NCBI RefSeq assembly: GCF_003254395.2
Contig: NC_037649.1
Coordinates: 7,473,032-7,537,031, forward strand
DNA length: 64,000 nt
Source: Apis mellifera
Lineage: Eukaryota > Arthropoda > Insecta > Hymenoptera > Apidae
Reading direction: 5' to 3'
Under the pieces are notes generated by a model. That model was not told where the DNA came from, ran no database searches, and worked only from the letters and a program-made list of their open reading frames with translations. The stretch's first letter is position 1. Each line of letters begins with the position of its first letter. The position numbers and the translations under genes were made by a program. Below are positions 38,001 through 51,630 of the stretch, in pieces.

Positions 38001-41000
38001 GCTGACCGTGTTCCGAATCTTGAGGGGCTTCTAATTAGCGAGTACACGTACCTGCCTCATTCATAAATTCGCTTGCCATTCATATGGAGAGAGGACCGAC
38101 CAAAAACCGATCTCTTCGATGAACGAACGACGACTCGAATTTGTCGCTCAACTTGATCCTACCTCAACTTTTACTCCTCGAGTATGAAATATCGAGATTA
38201 AAATTTTCTTTTACTTTTCGATTGAACACGCTCTTTATTTACGATTATGCTTTTATTCTCCTGTTCTCTCAATTGTTCTATAAAATCTATGTTCTAAGAG
38301 AAAAAAATTATTAAGCTTGAAAAGCTTGACGTAAAACTCGTCGATCGAGTTATTCCCAAATTAAATTTGTTACGAGAAAAACGATACAATATCCCTCTCG
38401 TCGTGTCGAGTAGGATTCGACGTCGAAGTAGACAATTACAGTTAGTCAATGGACCTTTGACACGGGGATGCAATCGCATCGACAGCGATTATTACCCCCG
38501 TCGTTCGAGCTACGCTTTCTCCAATATAAAAGATACAATAGAGCGTGTCCATCATGTGAAGAAAATTCGTCAAAATTTCCGAGGGTTACATCGCCCTTCC
38601 TTTCGTCCAATTTCCACGGTATTGTTAATCTCTCTATTGAATACGGCTAGAAATGCATCGAGATATAAAAGAAATAATGTTCTTTTGTGTTTCTCTCCCG
38701 ACGAAAATAAATTAACGATCAATTGATAAGATTTGGAAAGTCTTGCCGACACGAAGATACGATTTAACGAATAATTGGAATATTCAATTCGAGTGAAAGT
38801 GGAAAGAAGAAAGAAAAAAGAAAGAAAAAGAAACAAGCCAAAAGAAATATACAACAAATAACGATACGTTTTTACGTAGGCACTCGAGAGTCCTTGTGCT
38901 CTCTCTTTTCCTGCCTCCTCCGAGCCTTTTAAAATCTTATATCTCTCGCGATAACGACGGATGAATCCGTAGAAAATCCCTTCGATTAATGATCCTGGAG
39001 ATAACCCACCGTTAAGGTCAACGTCACGCTAGATATCGTCTTATCGGGGACAGTGGAATCCTGGTCATTCGAATATCTCTGCGAGGGTGAAAATTTGTCC
39101 CCAGAAAGTGTTACTTGAAACATTTCGCATCGCTAAACGCTTAATATTCTTTCTTTTTTTCTTTGAAACTTATCGAATAATAAAAATGATCTCCAGTCTT
39201 CCGTACAATTCGAACAACCGATAAGTAAAAGTTTTCCAAGAATTCGAAGAAAGCAATCCCTATCGAAGATACTTCGAAATATGAATTGTTCTGGAACGCG
39301 ACGATTATTTGGCGCAATGGATACGAATGAAAATATTTCGTCCGAAAGAAAAGAGACGAGATTCGTTCTTCTTCAACGACTTGGACAACTTTTCTAAAGA
39401 TTCCTCTTTGATTCCTCGCTACCTTTCTCGTTTCTTCGACACCTTTTACTCGAGGAACCGGATAAAAGTCACGTCATACCTTCATCACGCCGTTTCAGAG
39501 AACGTGTATTTTACCTTCGCGCATTTTTCTCGTTAAGGCCATCAAGGAAACAAAGATGGCAAGAAAAGTTGCAATCGGTCGCGTCCGTTTCTTTTAGCTT
39601 GATCGGGAAAGGGAACACAAGACGAGCGAAACATCTTGAGTGGTTGGGAAAACTTTTGCGCCTCGATCGCGCCAATTTCATCCCGGATCCTCTCGAATCG
39701 ATCCCATCTAATTATCCCGGATATCCCGTTAATTTCGTTTCAACGTCCATGTTTGCAACTTTGCCGAACTTTTCGAGTAACTGGATGGAACAAGCTTCCT
39801 CCCCAAGAAAGAGAAATCGGTGTTCCAATTAACGCGAGTCGATATTTTAAACGCGAGAAATATATATATGAAAGATTAAATGAAATTATGTGACCGAATA
39901 TCCATATTTTTGGATCATTGGATTATCAATAAATAGCAAACTTGATTTCATATCGACGAGAATGTTTCCAATCTCGGTATACTTTTCTCGTTTTATTATT
40001 TCCCCCCTCCGAAAAATAATAACGATTTAACGACCACTTAATCCCACTCGAGTTTCACGATAAGATTTAAATGGATGTGGTAAAGTGGGCTCAAAAATTT
40101 CCAAACTAGATCCTACTTCGATTAACAAATTGGTTAAATTGTTCCATAAAGGGAAAATGATAAAATCTATCGTTGAATATGATGATGGAATATTATATTC
40201 CTTCAAAGGAGAAAATTTAGACGGATTTAAAAAGATGCATCGAAAATTTTATATCTATATACTTTCATGCGTCCAGTTTGAAAGAATATGTTAATTAAAC
40301 GCGATCAAAGAGCGGAACTAATTAAATCGTGCGGCGCAAAAAGTTTCGAGACGAAAATTAGCATAAATTAGAGGAAGGGCTGTTAAAAATCTTTCTCATC
40401 TTTCAAACTCGATCGACCGATTCTCCCGATTCGGAAACGTCAAACGCGAATCGATTTTTTTTTTATCCTTTCCATTTTATTCGTTATTGCGAACCTCTCC
40501 CTTTTGTCTGTTTTTTTTTTTTTCCTTCCAATATTTACGTTACGACCCCCGTTCCAGTTTATTTAATTTCCAGAAAATGTTTTCGCGAAAAATGGTAATC
40601 TCTGCTCCGCGGGCTCGAAAGCTGCATTTAGGAAATTAAACTCTTCTATTAATGTAATAATCTCTCTCTTCCCTTCTACCGTGCGTATTTCTCGATCGGA
40701 TATAATACAACGAATATTTATCGCGCGAGGGAGAATTGTTTTATGCGTATGAAATATTATTCTTTCGAATTCTACTAAATTTTCGTCTCATGCGATAGAA
40801 ATTCCATTTACACGAATGAATATTTTTTAACGAGAGATTTTTAGAATTTACTCATATAACTCTCATTTGTAGCATTAATTTGAATAAGGATAGAGTTCAT
40901 TCACCGTTCAAATTCTTGGTAATTTCTGGATAAAAAATTCTAAGCTTGGAAAAAAATATTTATCGACATACAATACGTTTGACAATTTTTTAAAACAACG

Positions 41001-43378
41001 AATTCTTAATTTTATTACACATTGTAGCCAAAAGAATACATTTTCCAGATATAAAAAGATTCCACCGTAACATTCTACGTCATCCATTATGCGCGAATTA
41101 TCGAGGGCCATCTTCGCTTTCCCGAATTTGCATGGAGTCGAAAAAGTTGTAACAGCTGTTCGTTCGACAACGGGCTACTACACCGCCGCGAAATTTCACT
41201 TGCGCAACTAAGGAACGTGTCGCGGCGGCCGCGTACCAACAATCTAACCACTGTCCCCACCGTGATTTATAACGTTCCCACTCGATGAATAGGGCCTTAA
41301 TCAACTCTCCTGCCGCGATTAATTATTATTCGTAACAGACGCGCGCGCGCAAATCTAGCCGACTGCTCGATAAGCATTCGAAGGTGTTATACGCTCGAAT
41401 TATTCATTCCTCGTGCAACCTTGTTTTAAATCTCGTCAACTTTAAACTCGCCTTTCTTTGCTCCTATTTGAAACGAATTCGCGTGTGCGTATTCATTTGC
41501 TATAAATTTGTTGATTTCCTTAGAAAATTGGTAAGATTCTTTGAAAAGAATCGACGAATTCATCTTGGCAATGATGCACATTATTAATTCGCGAGGGAAG
41601 AATAAATATTTAAGATAAAGCGGCTCGAGATCCCGCTGCAATGCAATGGGATTACTCGGTATGTAATCTCGCTCATCTTCGCGAGAATTCGTCGGAACTC
41701 GGATTAAGGGCGGTAATTACGAAACATAATATAAAGGTAAACCGAAAATATTCCGGGTGCACGAATTTCGCTTCGCCGTTTTATTCCTATATTTTATTAC
41801 TCTTTTATCCCTGCACTGGACCACCGCCGGTAATTAAAATTAATTCGCCCGGCCCGTGGAAAAAAACCTTCGAATATAATTCAGGATACCGTGGGAGAGA
41901 ACCGTATAGAAAAAGATAATAAAAAAAAAAAATCTCTTAATCTCACCGCCGCGATGCACTCGTGTTTCCATTGCGAAAACGGACAGGAACGTCGCCGCAT
42001 CTCATTTCCGCTCTTCTTTTTCTTTTAATTTTGTTTACTCGAGAATTACCAATTTATCGTCACGATTATGTGAAGAAAAAAAAGATTTGTTTTTTTTTAT
42101 AAATCAAGCAGGATGATTCATTAAATATATGAATCTATATTTTAATTAAGGATTAGAATTACCCTAAGAATCTAATTAATTGCATTCGAGTGTAAATTTA
42201 ATTCGAATTAAACGGCAATCACGAAGTATAATCATCGCGAAAAAACGAGGGTGTCTCTCCTTTTAAAAAACGCGATCATAGGTGGAAGTTAATATAAACG
42301 CTGTTGGACGCCTCTAAACATGCCGAAATTAAATTTTTCGCCCCACCACCCTCTTAATTAAGAGCCACCCTCGTTATTGGCATCAAACGAAATTGCGCGT
42401 TCTTTGTCAATGAGAGAAAGGGAGGAGGAATGGATATCTCTCGCGTTCCAGGTCCCCTCTCCCGCCCCTCCTAATTTCTTCATCCTCGGGCCAATAATGA
42501 AATAATAAAATTTGGAAATTTCCAAGTTGACGCGAATTTCCCCCCTCGTTTTAAAAGTTTACGGAGGGTAAACGATGGTCGAGTAATCGTATGCAAATGA
42601 TCGCAGAGGAACAAGTACGTGTAATACAATTTGTCATAGGCTACCTCTAAAGGTCGAACGAGCATGGAAAGGGTATTTAATCACACTTTCAACCGTATCT
42701 AAAGCCGTTTTTCCGCATTACCTAACGCGAATCAATACACGTTGCGAATTGTTTCTGGGTGGTTGGATCGCATCTATCAACTTTTATATCACGAGGTATG
42801 GAAAATGTTGAGCGGATAAATGGCGAACAGTGTTTCTAAATTATTGTTTATTAGGCTACCTGTAAATCTAACTTCCTAGAATCAAGTTCAGAATTCATCA
42901 GATATCGTCGTCGATCGAATTTAATAAAGCAATAAAGTGTTACAACCCGAATCCTCTCCGCTATTTCGAACGATCAACTCCTTCCAAATTTCCACACGTT
43001 TCATCGTTCGCCGTGAATTGCGATTTACGATATTCGCTTTCAATATTAATACGACTAACGATTATTTCACGGTGTTCAAAAGCTCGACCGATCGACTCGA
43101 CACACGCGAGAAGAGAAGACTGGCGGTTACCACGGAACGAATTCGCGAATACGGTTTTATTTTCGGGCCCGAATTGGCCGTAAACGGCGTGAAACGAACG
43201 GGCGGGCACGGACAAAGGGTTAAGTCGTTGGAATTACGATGGCGACGAAAACGCGACACGCCGCGAAACGTCGTTAATTTGGGAATAATCGCCGCGTGTA
43301 TCGACGCGAGCGGCGGCCTGTCGCTCGCTCCAATTTAATATGGAAATCCCTCTACACCCTCTATCGAGAAAATCAATT
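29065..43378. other. No gene recognised over about 14 kb
   Basis: Alternating AT-rich and CpG-bearing sequence with a (GA)n tract at about 29430-29447, poly-G/C runs near 30.05 kb, a (CTC)n tract near 36.02 kb and a GC-rich patch near 41.1-41.35 kb. The longest frames (31468-31959 minus, 33785-34321 plus, 35089-35670 plus, 37151-37618 minus) lack splice sites, conserved motifs or even composition. Confidence 0.55.
31305..31326. repeat. (AT)n microsatellite
   Basis: A short run of alternating A and T follows acgcatatacat. Confidence 0.9.
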
Positions 43379-43406
43379 ACGTCTAATGAATACAACATGA
43401 AGGGTT
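43379..43406 (+). repeat. 28-bp direct duplicate, copy 1
   Basis: The sequence starting acgtctaatgaatacaacat and continuing gaagggtt is identical over 28 bp to the copy at 44141-44168, 762 bp away. Similarity continues loosely (taaaggg versus taaggg) and then stops. The flanks are unrelated. Confidence 0.95.
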
Positions 43407-44140
43407 AAAGGGTTCGACAGGAATCTGGCGCCAACTTTTCCGAGAGACGCTCGAGAAAATAAGGGGTGGAAATTTCGAATCCGCGATTCCGAGATCATTC
43501 GATTAAACGTGACTACTTTTGCCAATGAAGTACACGGTTCGAGAGACTAATGCTTGATTAAATGGAATTTCGATGCGATTTTTAAATCGTGCGGAAAATC
43601 CTCCATTTCCGATTGAAAATTTTCCCCTTTTCTCACTTCTAACAAACCATATCCCTTGAAGCGATTAAGTCTTAAAATTGTACAAAAAAGTTTACGACGA
43701 CGCGAGTATTGTCATGAATCCCAAAAATAAAAACGCCAAAGAGTTTTTCAATATTTGCGTTCAATAGCATGCGCAACCCCGTTTTGGGTTTCGTTTTTAC
43801 GATTTCTTTTTTTTCTTTTTTTGTACCATCGAAAGTCAATATCCGACACGCGAAACTCTTTTCGACTTTTTGGCGCGAATGTGTTGAAAATCGTAAACGA
43901 GAAAAAAAAATATATATATGTATGAAAGGACAGTTTACATTTCTACATGAAAATTTTTCATCAAAAGTGTAGGAATGAAAGGGTAGAAAAGAAAAATCGG
44001 AAATTTAATGAACATGCCTCGTGAACAACGTGAACAACGCGTAATATTTTTACAATTATTGTCGTTTAGAAAAATAAACAAGGACGGAAAAATATTTCAA
44101 TTGAACGGTTAACGAGCTACGAGTTATTTCGTTATACGTC

Positions 44141-44168
44141 ACGTCTAATGAATACAACATGAAGGGTT
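44141..44168 (+). repeat. 28-bp direct duplicate, copy 2
   Basis: Exact second copy of the 28-bp word at 43379-43406, in the same orientation. Both copies lie in otherwise featureless AT-rich DNA. Confidence 0.95.
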
Positions 44169-45127
44169 TAAGGGAGTAAAATCAGCGTGCATTTCAACCC
44201 CGTGAAAAACGCGGTTAACCGGATTCACGGTCGAGTGGGTCGAAGAAATACGATTTGTCAAACGACGTTCCATTGAAGAAACCTCGACACGACGCGTCAA
44301 TTAAAGATTACAATTAGAGAGTTCAACCCTTTCGTCGCGCGGCATCCCATAATAGATTTCGAAAGTTAAACGAATCATTGGAATTACCGAAGATAATATC
44401 GTTATATTTGCCACGTATTTGCATATTTTTAACTAGATACTCTTTGTAAGAATAATTTATTCAATAACAACTAATCTAATTATTTTCACGATATTTAAAT
44501 ATTCCCTTCTCTTAGATTAGTACAAATTAGATTCAATACATAATTCTTCTTATCTAATAATAATATCTAATAATATTCTAGATATACAAAAATTATCGAA
44601 ATCTTACAACTGCTGTAAAATCACGTGAAAAAGATCGAGTACGATAATCTAATAAGTTCTATTCCCCAATTATATCAAAAAGACGTATACGAAAAACCAA
44701 AGAATATAAAAAAAAAAAAGTGTCTCCAAAGAAACGTTTCACCTTTCTCGAAACTCTTAAAATATTCGTTCTCGAATAATCGAAGCGACAAAAGTCCCTC
44801 GAACAATCCTCCATTTATCTCGAGCGGAGGATTTAACACGTTACACGCGCGGAACCGAACCCGAACCGTAGCCCGACCGGTTTCTATTTATCCAACCGAG
44901 ATTCTCTTTCTTTCGTTTGCCCAAAAAAAAAAAAAAAAAAAAGGGTTAAATACAGTGGTGGTTTTACCAACTACGAGAACCCGCTCTCCCTGTAATTCAC
45001 TCGAGCACAAGCCGAGTCGTGTAAATACTCGGTCTAAGCAAACAGGTGAGCGCGCAAGTTGAGCGACCGATGGTCAGGGAAAAAAAAAAGAAGAAAAGAA
45101 AAGAAAAAACGAGAGGAATCGACTTAC

Positions 45128-45350
45128 CTTCGCTGGGTCAGACTTCTCGGGCTCGTCGTTGAAGGTCTGCGAGCCGCGGGACATGGTGTTCCTACGGGGT
45201 GTCGTGGTGCCATCCTGCGAGGGGCGGACGAACTCGATTCTTCCACCCTCGACGACGATGTTGGGGGCGGGTGGAAAATTCTCTGCGTTACCGAGCGGGT
45301 CGCAGTAGCCCAGGAGCCCGGCTTTCTCCCCGTACAAGGGGTGGATTTGT
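45128..45350 (-). CDS. Internal coding exon of the same unidentified minus-strand gene (downstream exon)
   Basis: This exon is 223 nt long: 1 nt completes an Arg codon, followed by 74 codons ending in Lys. The acceptor reads gaccgtttcag/AC and the donor GCGAAG/GTAAGTCG, a near-perfect consensus. The reading frame starts QIHPLYGEKAGLLGYCDPLG and includes the stretch IVVEGGRIEFVRPSQDGTTT; it ends EPEKSDPAK. There is no transmembrane segment or recognisable catalytic motif. Ser/Thr next to basic residues (TPRRNTMSR) would suit a phosphorylated cytoplasmic or adaptor region, but that is inference. The frame stays open for about 13 codons into the intron, where the sequence turns into a pyrimidine-rich tract encoding Phe/Ser/Leu, so the donor is the real boundary. 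No downstream partner exon was found convincingly in 1-45,127, so the next intron is either very long or ends outside the window. Confidence 0.8.
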
Positions 45351-47837
45351 CTGAAACGGTCGGTAAAGATGCATTATCGTTACGAGGGTTGAAACAGATG
45401 GAGTCTCGAGTCTCGAATCCTTCGACGAGGGATTTCTCAGAATTTTCTTTTTCGGATTTAGATTTTTCTAAATTTTGGTTGCTTCGATTTATTGCAATTG
45501 AAAAATATATTATATAAAGAATTTATATAACGCGATATGTTTTCTAATAATTTTTGAATAAATGGCTTTTAAAAAATTGAAGGGATTGAAATCGTTTCAA
45601 CGCGATGAATTATCGAGTGACCGAGCAAGCAATTCGAACGAGATATTGTAAATTTTGCACGAGGAGAGGGGGAGAGGGGGGTGTAATAATTTCGTGGCGA
45701 TCTCGAATTCATTACGCGCCGCTTCAACGAGGTGAAAAGCAACGGGACGTTCAATCGGGACGTTTATCGATGAAACGTGAAGTAATGAAATTAAAAAGTG
45801 ACTCGGGTTTAATCGGTTCGTCAACGATGAATTCTTTCCCCGATCAAATTTTCACCATTTAATATCTCCCCTGGCCTATCCTCGTGGAAAACTACAAACG
45901 AATCGTGAAAAAGAATATTTGAAACGTTTGAAATTTAATTCGGAAAATTTAAGGAAATTAATTTATGCGCGTATTGAAATTTATTGAAATTCATTTTTCG
46001 TGAAATGAAAACGTACGAGAATCGTTCGCTTTGGAATCTCTATTAGAAATTTATCCAAAAGAATATTTATCCAAACGATTCAATACATATTCTCTGTTCG
46101 ATAAGTTAAAACATGTATAAAAAAAAAATAAAAAAAAATATTAAAAAAAACTAAATATTAATATTATTAAATAATTAATAATAATCCAAGCATTAAATAA
46201 ATACTATTTTACTTTACAAATTGTATGTGGTAAATCAGTTTCACTAAATAAAAAAATCGTTATAGTAAGTAGTATCTTTAAATTCGTTCAACTATCCTAC
46301 TACATTTACTAAAGAAAAAAAAAAAAAAGAAAAAAATCCAACGATATCCGAAACATCGTGTACAGACACGTTTAAATTAATTAATAAAAACGACGTTAAA
46401 AATATGGTGGCCATAGAACTTCCATTGCACATGGCTGGAAGGGTTTCTTGATGCGGTCGCGACGGATTAAAACCACCGGTGCCGGCCGATGAGGTAAAAA
46501 CGAAAGGGAGGAAAATTACATTATACCGCTAGTTGAATTTTCACGGCAGACGCTCCCGGCACGCCATCATCAAGACCAAAAAGAAGAGAGAGAGAGAGAG
46601 AGAAAAAAAAGAGGGGATGAGATGCGTGCGCGATTCCAACTTTTTCCAACCCTTTTGTAACGCGAGACCAACCGTGCAAAAATGTTTCGCGACGTCACCT
46701 CGCGCGCGATATACGCGATATTACACTTGCTGAATTAACGCGCAACATCTTTCTTTTGAATCCAATGTGTTTCGTTAACAACGCGTTTCGTAATATTTTT
46801 TTAATCGGTTTTTGTTCTCGCGTGTCAATAAACTCGTTTAATCCCGCCGTTTTTGTTTGTTTGTAAAATTGTATAAGAGTGTTAAGTTAACATTGCGAAT
46901 CACAGAGATGATTGGTTGTTGCAGAAGTAATAGTCGTTTGTTTCGAAAAATTTTTTTTATGGAGATACGTACGATTTTTCACGAGAAAAATAATAATTGA
47001 TATAAAAATCGGAATGAATTTAATGGAAATAATAAAATTGAGAGAGGGTATTTTAATATCAAATGATATAAAAGGGGTGGAACATATTTAAAAAGTTTGA
47101 TCAAAAAAATTGGGAAACTACGAAAATTAAATTTATCAGATCGTATTCTTTCGAATTAATTTTTAATTAAGATATCAAAGTTAAATTATATTTTTAATCA
47201 GGTAAAGTGTGCCACTTCGTGTACTTCGTGTATCGAGGTCAAGCTGGCTCTGCCCTACGAATTACGTAACTGATACTTCACAGTATTGATGTTGGACAAA
47301 AGTTTGAAGTTGTGAATATTTAACGAATCATCAAATAAAATGTGTATTTTTATTTCAAACTCATTTTTCTCTTTTTTTCTTCAATACAAATAAACTATGT
47401 AATACCAATTATCCAGATTATTTATATAAAAATAATTATAATAAATTTATATTTCTGTTCGAATAACGTTCCACTTTTCAATTCTAATTCCTGAGAATTA
47501 AAATTGGACAATACCGCGAAACATTCTGATATCACTTAACGCATTATAGGAGCCTTTTATACGGATATTTCAATGCAAAAAGAGGTTGTTAGGCAACCGG
47601 AAAAGTGGCCGACTTAACCGAACAACTTAAACGCTGACAAAGCCATTTCGTTGATTATTCGTTCAAGCCAGATACGACCGATTATACGAAGAGTGCATTT
47701 ACGTATCAACGACAGTAATCTCGCGAGGGTTCAGCTTTGATGAAATTACAAAGTGTTCCATTAATGGAGCATCGATTTTTACGTGCTTATCGATTGCTTT
47801 TGTATGGAAACTTATGTCGAGGCGTTCTATCATCTCG

Positions 47838-47890
<53 letters not shown>

Positions 47891-49373
47891 TGACAAGTTG
47901 CTATCCTAATGTCATAGCACTGACTGTGGTTGAAATATATCGATATTTGCCCGTATTACATTTTTCAAGAAAAATAAATTGAATTTATCGAATTTCATGT
48001 TTCTTAAATAATTATTTAATGGAATTTCGATAATTGGATTAATAATCGTGCAATTCTAAAAAAGAAACAGATCAGACTGTGATGCAATGTTAATACGATT
48101 AAATTGTAATTCAGTGGAGGAAAGACTTTCGAAATTCGATTTATTCTTCGACAATTGCGACTCATATTTCAGAGAGAGAAAACCAATTCTCACTATGCAG
48201 GTCAAAATTATTTCGATAAAAAAGAAAAATAAATAAAAACGATACGAATGGAACATTGCACTTTTCGAGAAATATAAAAAAGAATAACATTTTATCATTT
48301 ATTCTCAATCATCGTAAAAGTCTCGATGAAAATCGAATTACTATAAAAACTTACGTCGTAAAATGCAATATTGATTCTGAAATAGAACCACGAAAAGAGA
48401 GAAGCTATAAATTTTATATTACATTTATCGCTCGATGCAAGAATTTTTTTTTTTTTTATAATTTACCATCTGTACGGTAAAATTTTACTTAAATATTCTT
48501 TCACGATCAAAATTTTTTCGTATTTTCATTTTTTAAATTTCGATTTTAGAAACTGGATCTCAGTTGAAGTTTCGTATTAACACAGGGCCGATTAATAATT
48601 TTGTTGCAAAAATATATTAAACGAAAGAAATTTCATTTTGTTCTAATAATACAAAAGATAACAAAAATTGACTAAATTCTTCAACTGCACTATATGACAT
48701 TCGATAGAACTATTTTACAATTGACCTACTTCCATAAGAATTAACGAATCCAAATAGCACGATAAAATATGCGAACAATGTAACCACATGAAACGACCTG
48801 AAAAATTTCGAAGAGAATTTCGAAAGTTCTACTTGTACGCGTATAAATTCTGTATATAATTTCCCTATAAATTCGTATATATAAAATCTCGTTATATTAC
48901 CGATCAAAATATAATGCAAAAAATATCTATCATCTAATATCTAATTTTCTATAAAAAAAAAAAACTCATCTAATGTAAAAAAAAAATTTACTAATTTTTC
49001 TAAATAATTCAGTTTCTCAAATAAATTCCTAAATTTTTTAATAACAAAGATTTTATTCCAATAAAAAAATTCTTTTAATTAATAAATAAACTGCAATTAC
49101 ATCAATATCCTCAAAACAAATTCTTATTTATTCCTTTTCCCCCTCCTCTCTTTTTTTTAGAAATAGTCCATAAGATATTGAAAAAAATCAGAAAAATATT
49201 TTAATTGGATGATGGAACGAGTTGCTCACTAATTATAAGAGTATCCTCTTTACAGTCTCGTCTTTTTCATATTTTCATCGTGGAATTTTTCTTTTCTTTC
49301 TTTTTTATTCTCCTTTCTCCCCCGCTACCTCTCTAGCCATGCTCATTGACAAAGTGAAACGCACACCAGTGAG

Positions 49374-49404
<31 letters not shown>

Positions 49405-50302
49405 CGAAAAGGGCGAGAAAACAAAGGAAAGCTATACGGATACTCGATAGTAAGTGGTTTAGATGGGGGTTGAATCTCTTTCTTTCTCTCTTTCACTCTC
49501 ATCAGGTGGCGAACAAGTGTTCACTCTGGGGGTTCGAATCTGTCGTAGAGCCAGAAGGGCTTGAAATATCACGTGTCGATGAGAAAATAAAATAGCATAG
49601 TTTCAATGTGTACAACGAATGGTTTATTGTGTTGCCAGGCTTATTGAACACGTCAAGCCTTTGTCAAGGGGTGAATCTCCCGATGGATACGGGGATAAAA
49701 CGAGCAAAGTAAAAATAGAATTTCCTGAGTATATTCCGGAAACTACGGTTTATTAACAATTCGAATACGTGGATACGATAAAATTAAAAAATCAAAAAGA
49801 CCTACCAGATTTTTGATTAATTGAATTAATACGATTATGAAATTCCCTTCGATATAATGAAATGTTCGATTGAATTTTTTTTATATTCGATGGAATTATG
49901 TATAATAATACTATTATATGATAATATAGTTATAATGAATTCGTAATAGTAAAAGAAAATCAAATATCTTAATGCTAAAAATGCTTTAAAATACTAAAAT
50001 GATAAAAAATATTTCAATCGATTTATTAAAAAAAAATACTTTTAATGATTATATTATTTATGAGATCCATCTTGTGTATCCTGGAATATCATCTCGATTT
50101 ATACGCATTACAACATCCTTATAATGTAGGTCGAAGCCCTTCAAGAAGATGAACAGCCTCGACCGTGAGAAACAAAGTCTCCTTCGACTATACCCGGCCG
50201 AGTTTTCCAATTAACCCGTGTTTATTACTCGAGAAATCGGGGTCGAGGTTTTTCATTCGTTCTCAAAGGGCGAGAAAAGGCTACAACCGCAAAGTAGCTT
50301 AC
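45351..50302 (-). other. Intron between the two minus-strand exons
   Basis: The 4,952-bp interval is delimited by GTAAGC at its 5' end and TTTCAG at its 3' end on the minus strand. It is strongly AT-rich, with long A/T runs and a (AAT)n microsatellite near 47.84 kb. A GC-richer patch around 46.4-46.75 kb contains a (GA)n tract and several CpG words. I see no additional exon in it: the open frames present are short and composed of A/T-run codons. Confidence 0.65.
47838..47890. repeat. (AAT)n microsatellite
   Basis: An uninterrupted ataataat tract of about 17 triplets sits in the intron of the minus-strand gene. It produces an artefactual poly-Ile frame on the minus strand. Confidence 0.97.
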
Positions 50303-50383
50303 CTGGGTGATGGTATGGGGCGAGGCTTATCAAGAGCCAGATCCGAGCTCAGAGGCGAATCAGGACCGCGGACGCTGGAAGCC
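50303..50383 (-). CDS. Internal coding exon of an unidentified minus-strand gene (upstream exon of two)
   Basis: This 81-nt exon is bounded by an acceptor reading ttttgtctag/GG and a donor reading CACCCAG/GTAAGC, both close to consensus. One frame is open throughout: 1 nt, then 26 codons, then 2 nt. The translation begins ASSVRGPDSPLSSDLALDKP and ends with RPIPSP, so it is rich in Ser, Pro and Asp and is probably a disordered linker. The two leftover bases (AG) join the first base (A) of exon 45128-45350 to make an Arg codon. This exact phase match is the main reason to trust both exons. The exon contains no Met, so at least one coding exon must lie further upstream, at or beyond the repeat array. 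I do not recognise the protein family. The exon is certain enough to annotate; the function is unknown. Confidence 0.72.
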
Positions 50384-50639
50384 CTAGACAAAAATAATTA
50401 TCGTTAGTTCGATTGAAATAAGATAAAAAAGATATAAAAGATATATATCTTAAGTTTGGTTTTCTAATTGTCAATAAACATTGAATATTATATATGCTAT
50501 GTTCTACGGAATATTTAAAAGTAACTATTATATCTATATCGAAATATAAAGCATACATAAAAAATTTTAAAATACTTCAATATAAAAAAATCTACACAAT
50601 TAGACAATTATATTTACAACGTACTGATTGATTTATGAA

Positions 50640-51630
50640 AAATAGTATCCCTCATTGTGAAACATTCTAACCTATTCTAACCTACAATCTATGAACGATA
50701 TATAAAATTTATGAATAATGAATTATGATAATTGTCTAATTATTGAATTCTATTCCATCGAATAATAAATACACAAACATACTATGCTTAATAAGATCCT
50801 AATAAAATTATAAATGGAAAAAATGTGAATTCTAACCTTTATCATCCTGCAAATATTACATGTCACATTTTCGCACAGTTTTTATACATTTCACAATAAT
50901 TACTTCATTACGAACATTCGCGAGATCAAAAAATTAATACGCAATATATTCTTAATTTACTAATTAACTTATTTACCGCAAAAAAAGCACAAATTTATCA
51001 CGATTGTCATTTCACTATAATTTCCACCATATTGAAACTACTTTATATGCATTAGAATGACGCATGCGTATAACCGCGAAATTAGGCGCCAAAATTATGC
51101 ATTACGCAAGCGCACTATAATTTTTGTATCTGCGCAAGCGTCCTAATATTCTATGCTCATTTACATATTCCTATATTTCGATTTATAAATCGATACCGTA
51201 AATAATGACAATATATAATTGAAAAATTAATTATTAAAAAATATTAAAACAAGAAATCTCGATTCCTAAAAATTAATAATACTACAAAATAATTGCGTAC
51301 AAAAAAATGATTAATCGATTTATACAAATACGTAATGTTTCGAAACTACATTCGAATCAAGTGCTAAACAAAATTTTAAAATTTATATAATTTCTAATAA
51401 TTACACGATAAAATAACAAGTGAATATATAATATATCCTGCAAAGATATATTAGTCAACTTCCGAATGAAAAACGCCTGCCTAACATACAATGTCTTTTA
51501 ATGCTATACGAGACCTTCGTTAATCCTACGACAATTTCCTTATTACGATTTTTATAAATACGATCGAATAATTATTATACGACGCCTAAAATAGTATAAA
51601 TCGTATAAATAGTATAATGTATGAATATGG
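50640..51630 (-). repeat. Diverged left edge of the array
   Basis: From about 50,820 (gaattctaacctttatcatc) the sequence follows the monomer order, with substitutions: ttcgcgagatcaaa, a decayed tatatacc region, then ttccaccatattgaaac. A good core follows at 51061-51150. The start codon word here is mutated to ATGGTGGAA. A further, even weaker copy of the ctaacct landmark occurs near 50,670-50,690. This edge lies about 260-440 bp from exon 50303-50383. Confidence 0.6.

Noticed and set aside
42937..43338. 133-codon plus-strand frame
   Set aside because: Overlaps open minus frames in CpG-rich DNA, so openness reflects scarce stop codons; no splice sites or motifs.
44920..44943. Poly-A tract, considered as a retrocopy or LINE tail (also 49374-49396)
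   Set aside because: No coding remnant, target-site duplication or element body lies next to either tract.
47699..47896. Minus-strand frame with poly-Ile
   Set aside because: Produced by the (AAT)n microsatellite.
49525..49560. tRNA B-box-like word ggggttcgaatctg
   Set aside because: No A box at the proper distance, and no cloverleaf could be drawn with a 7-bp acceptor stem.
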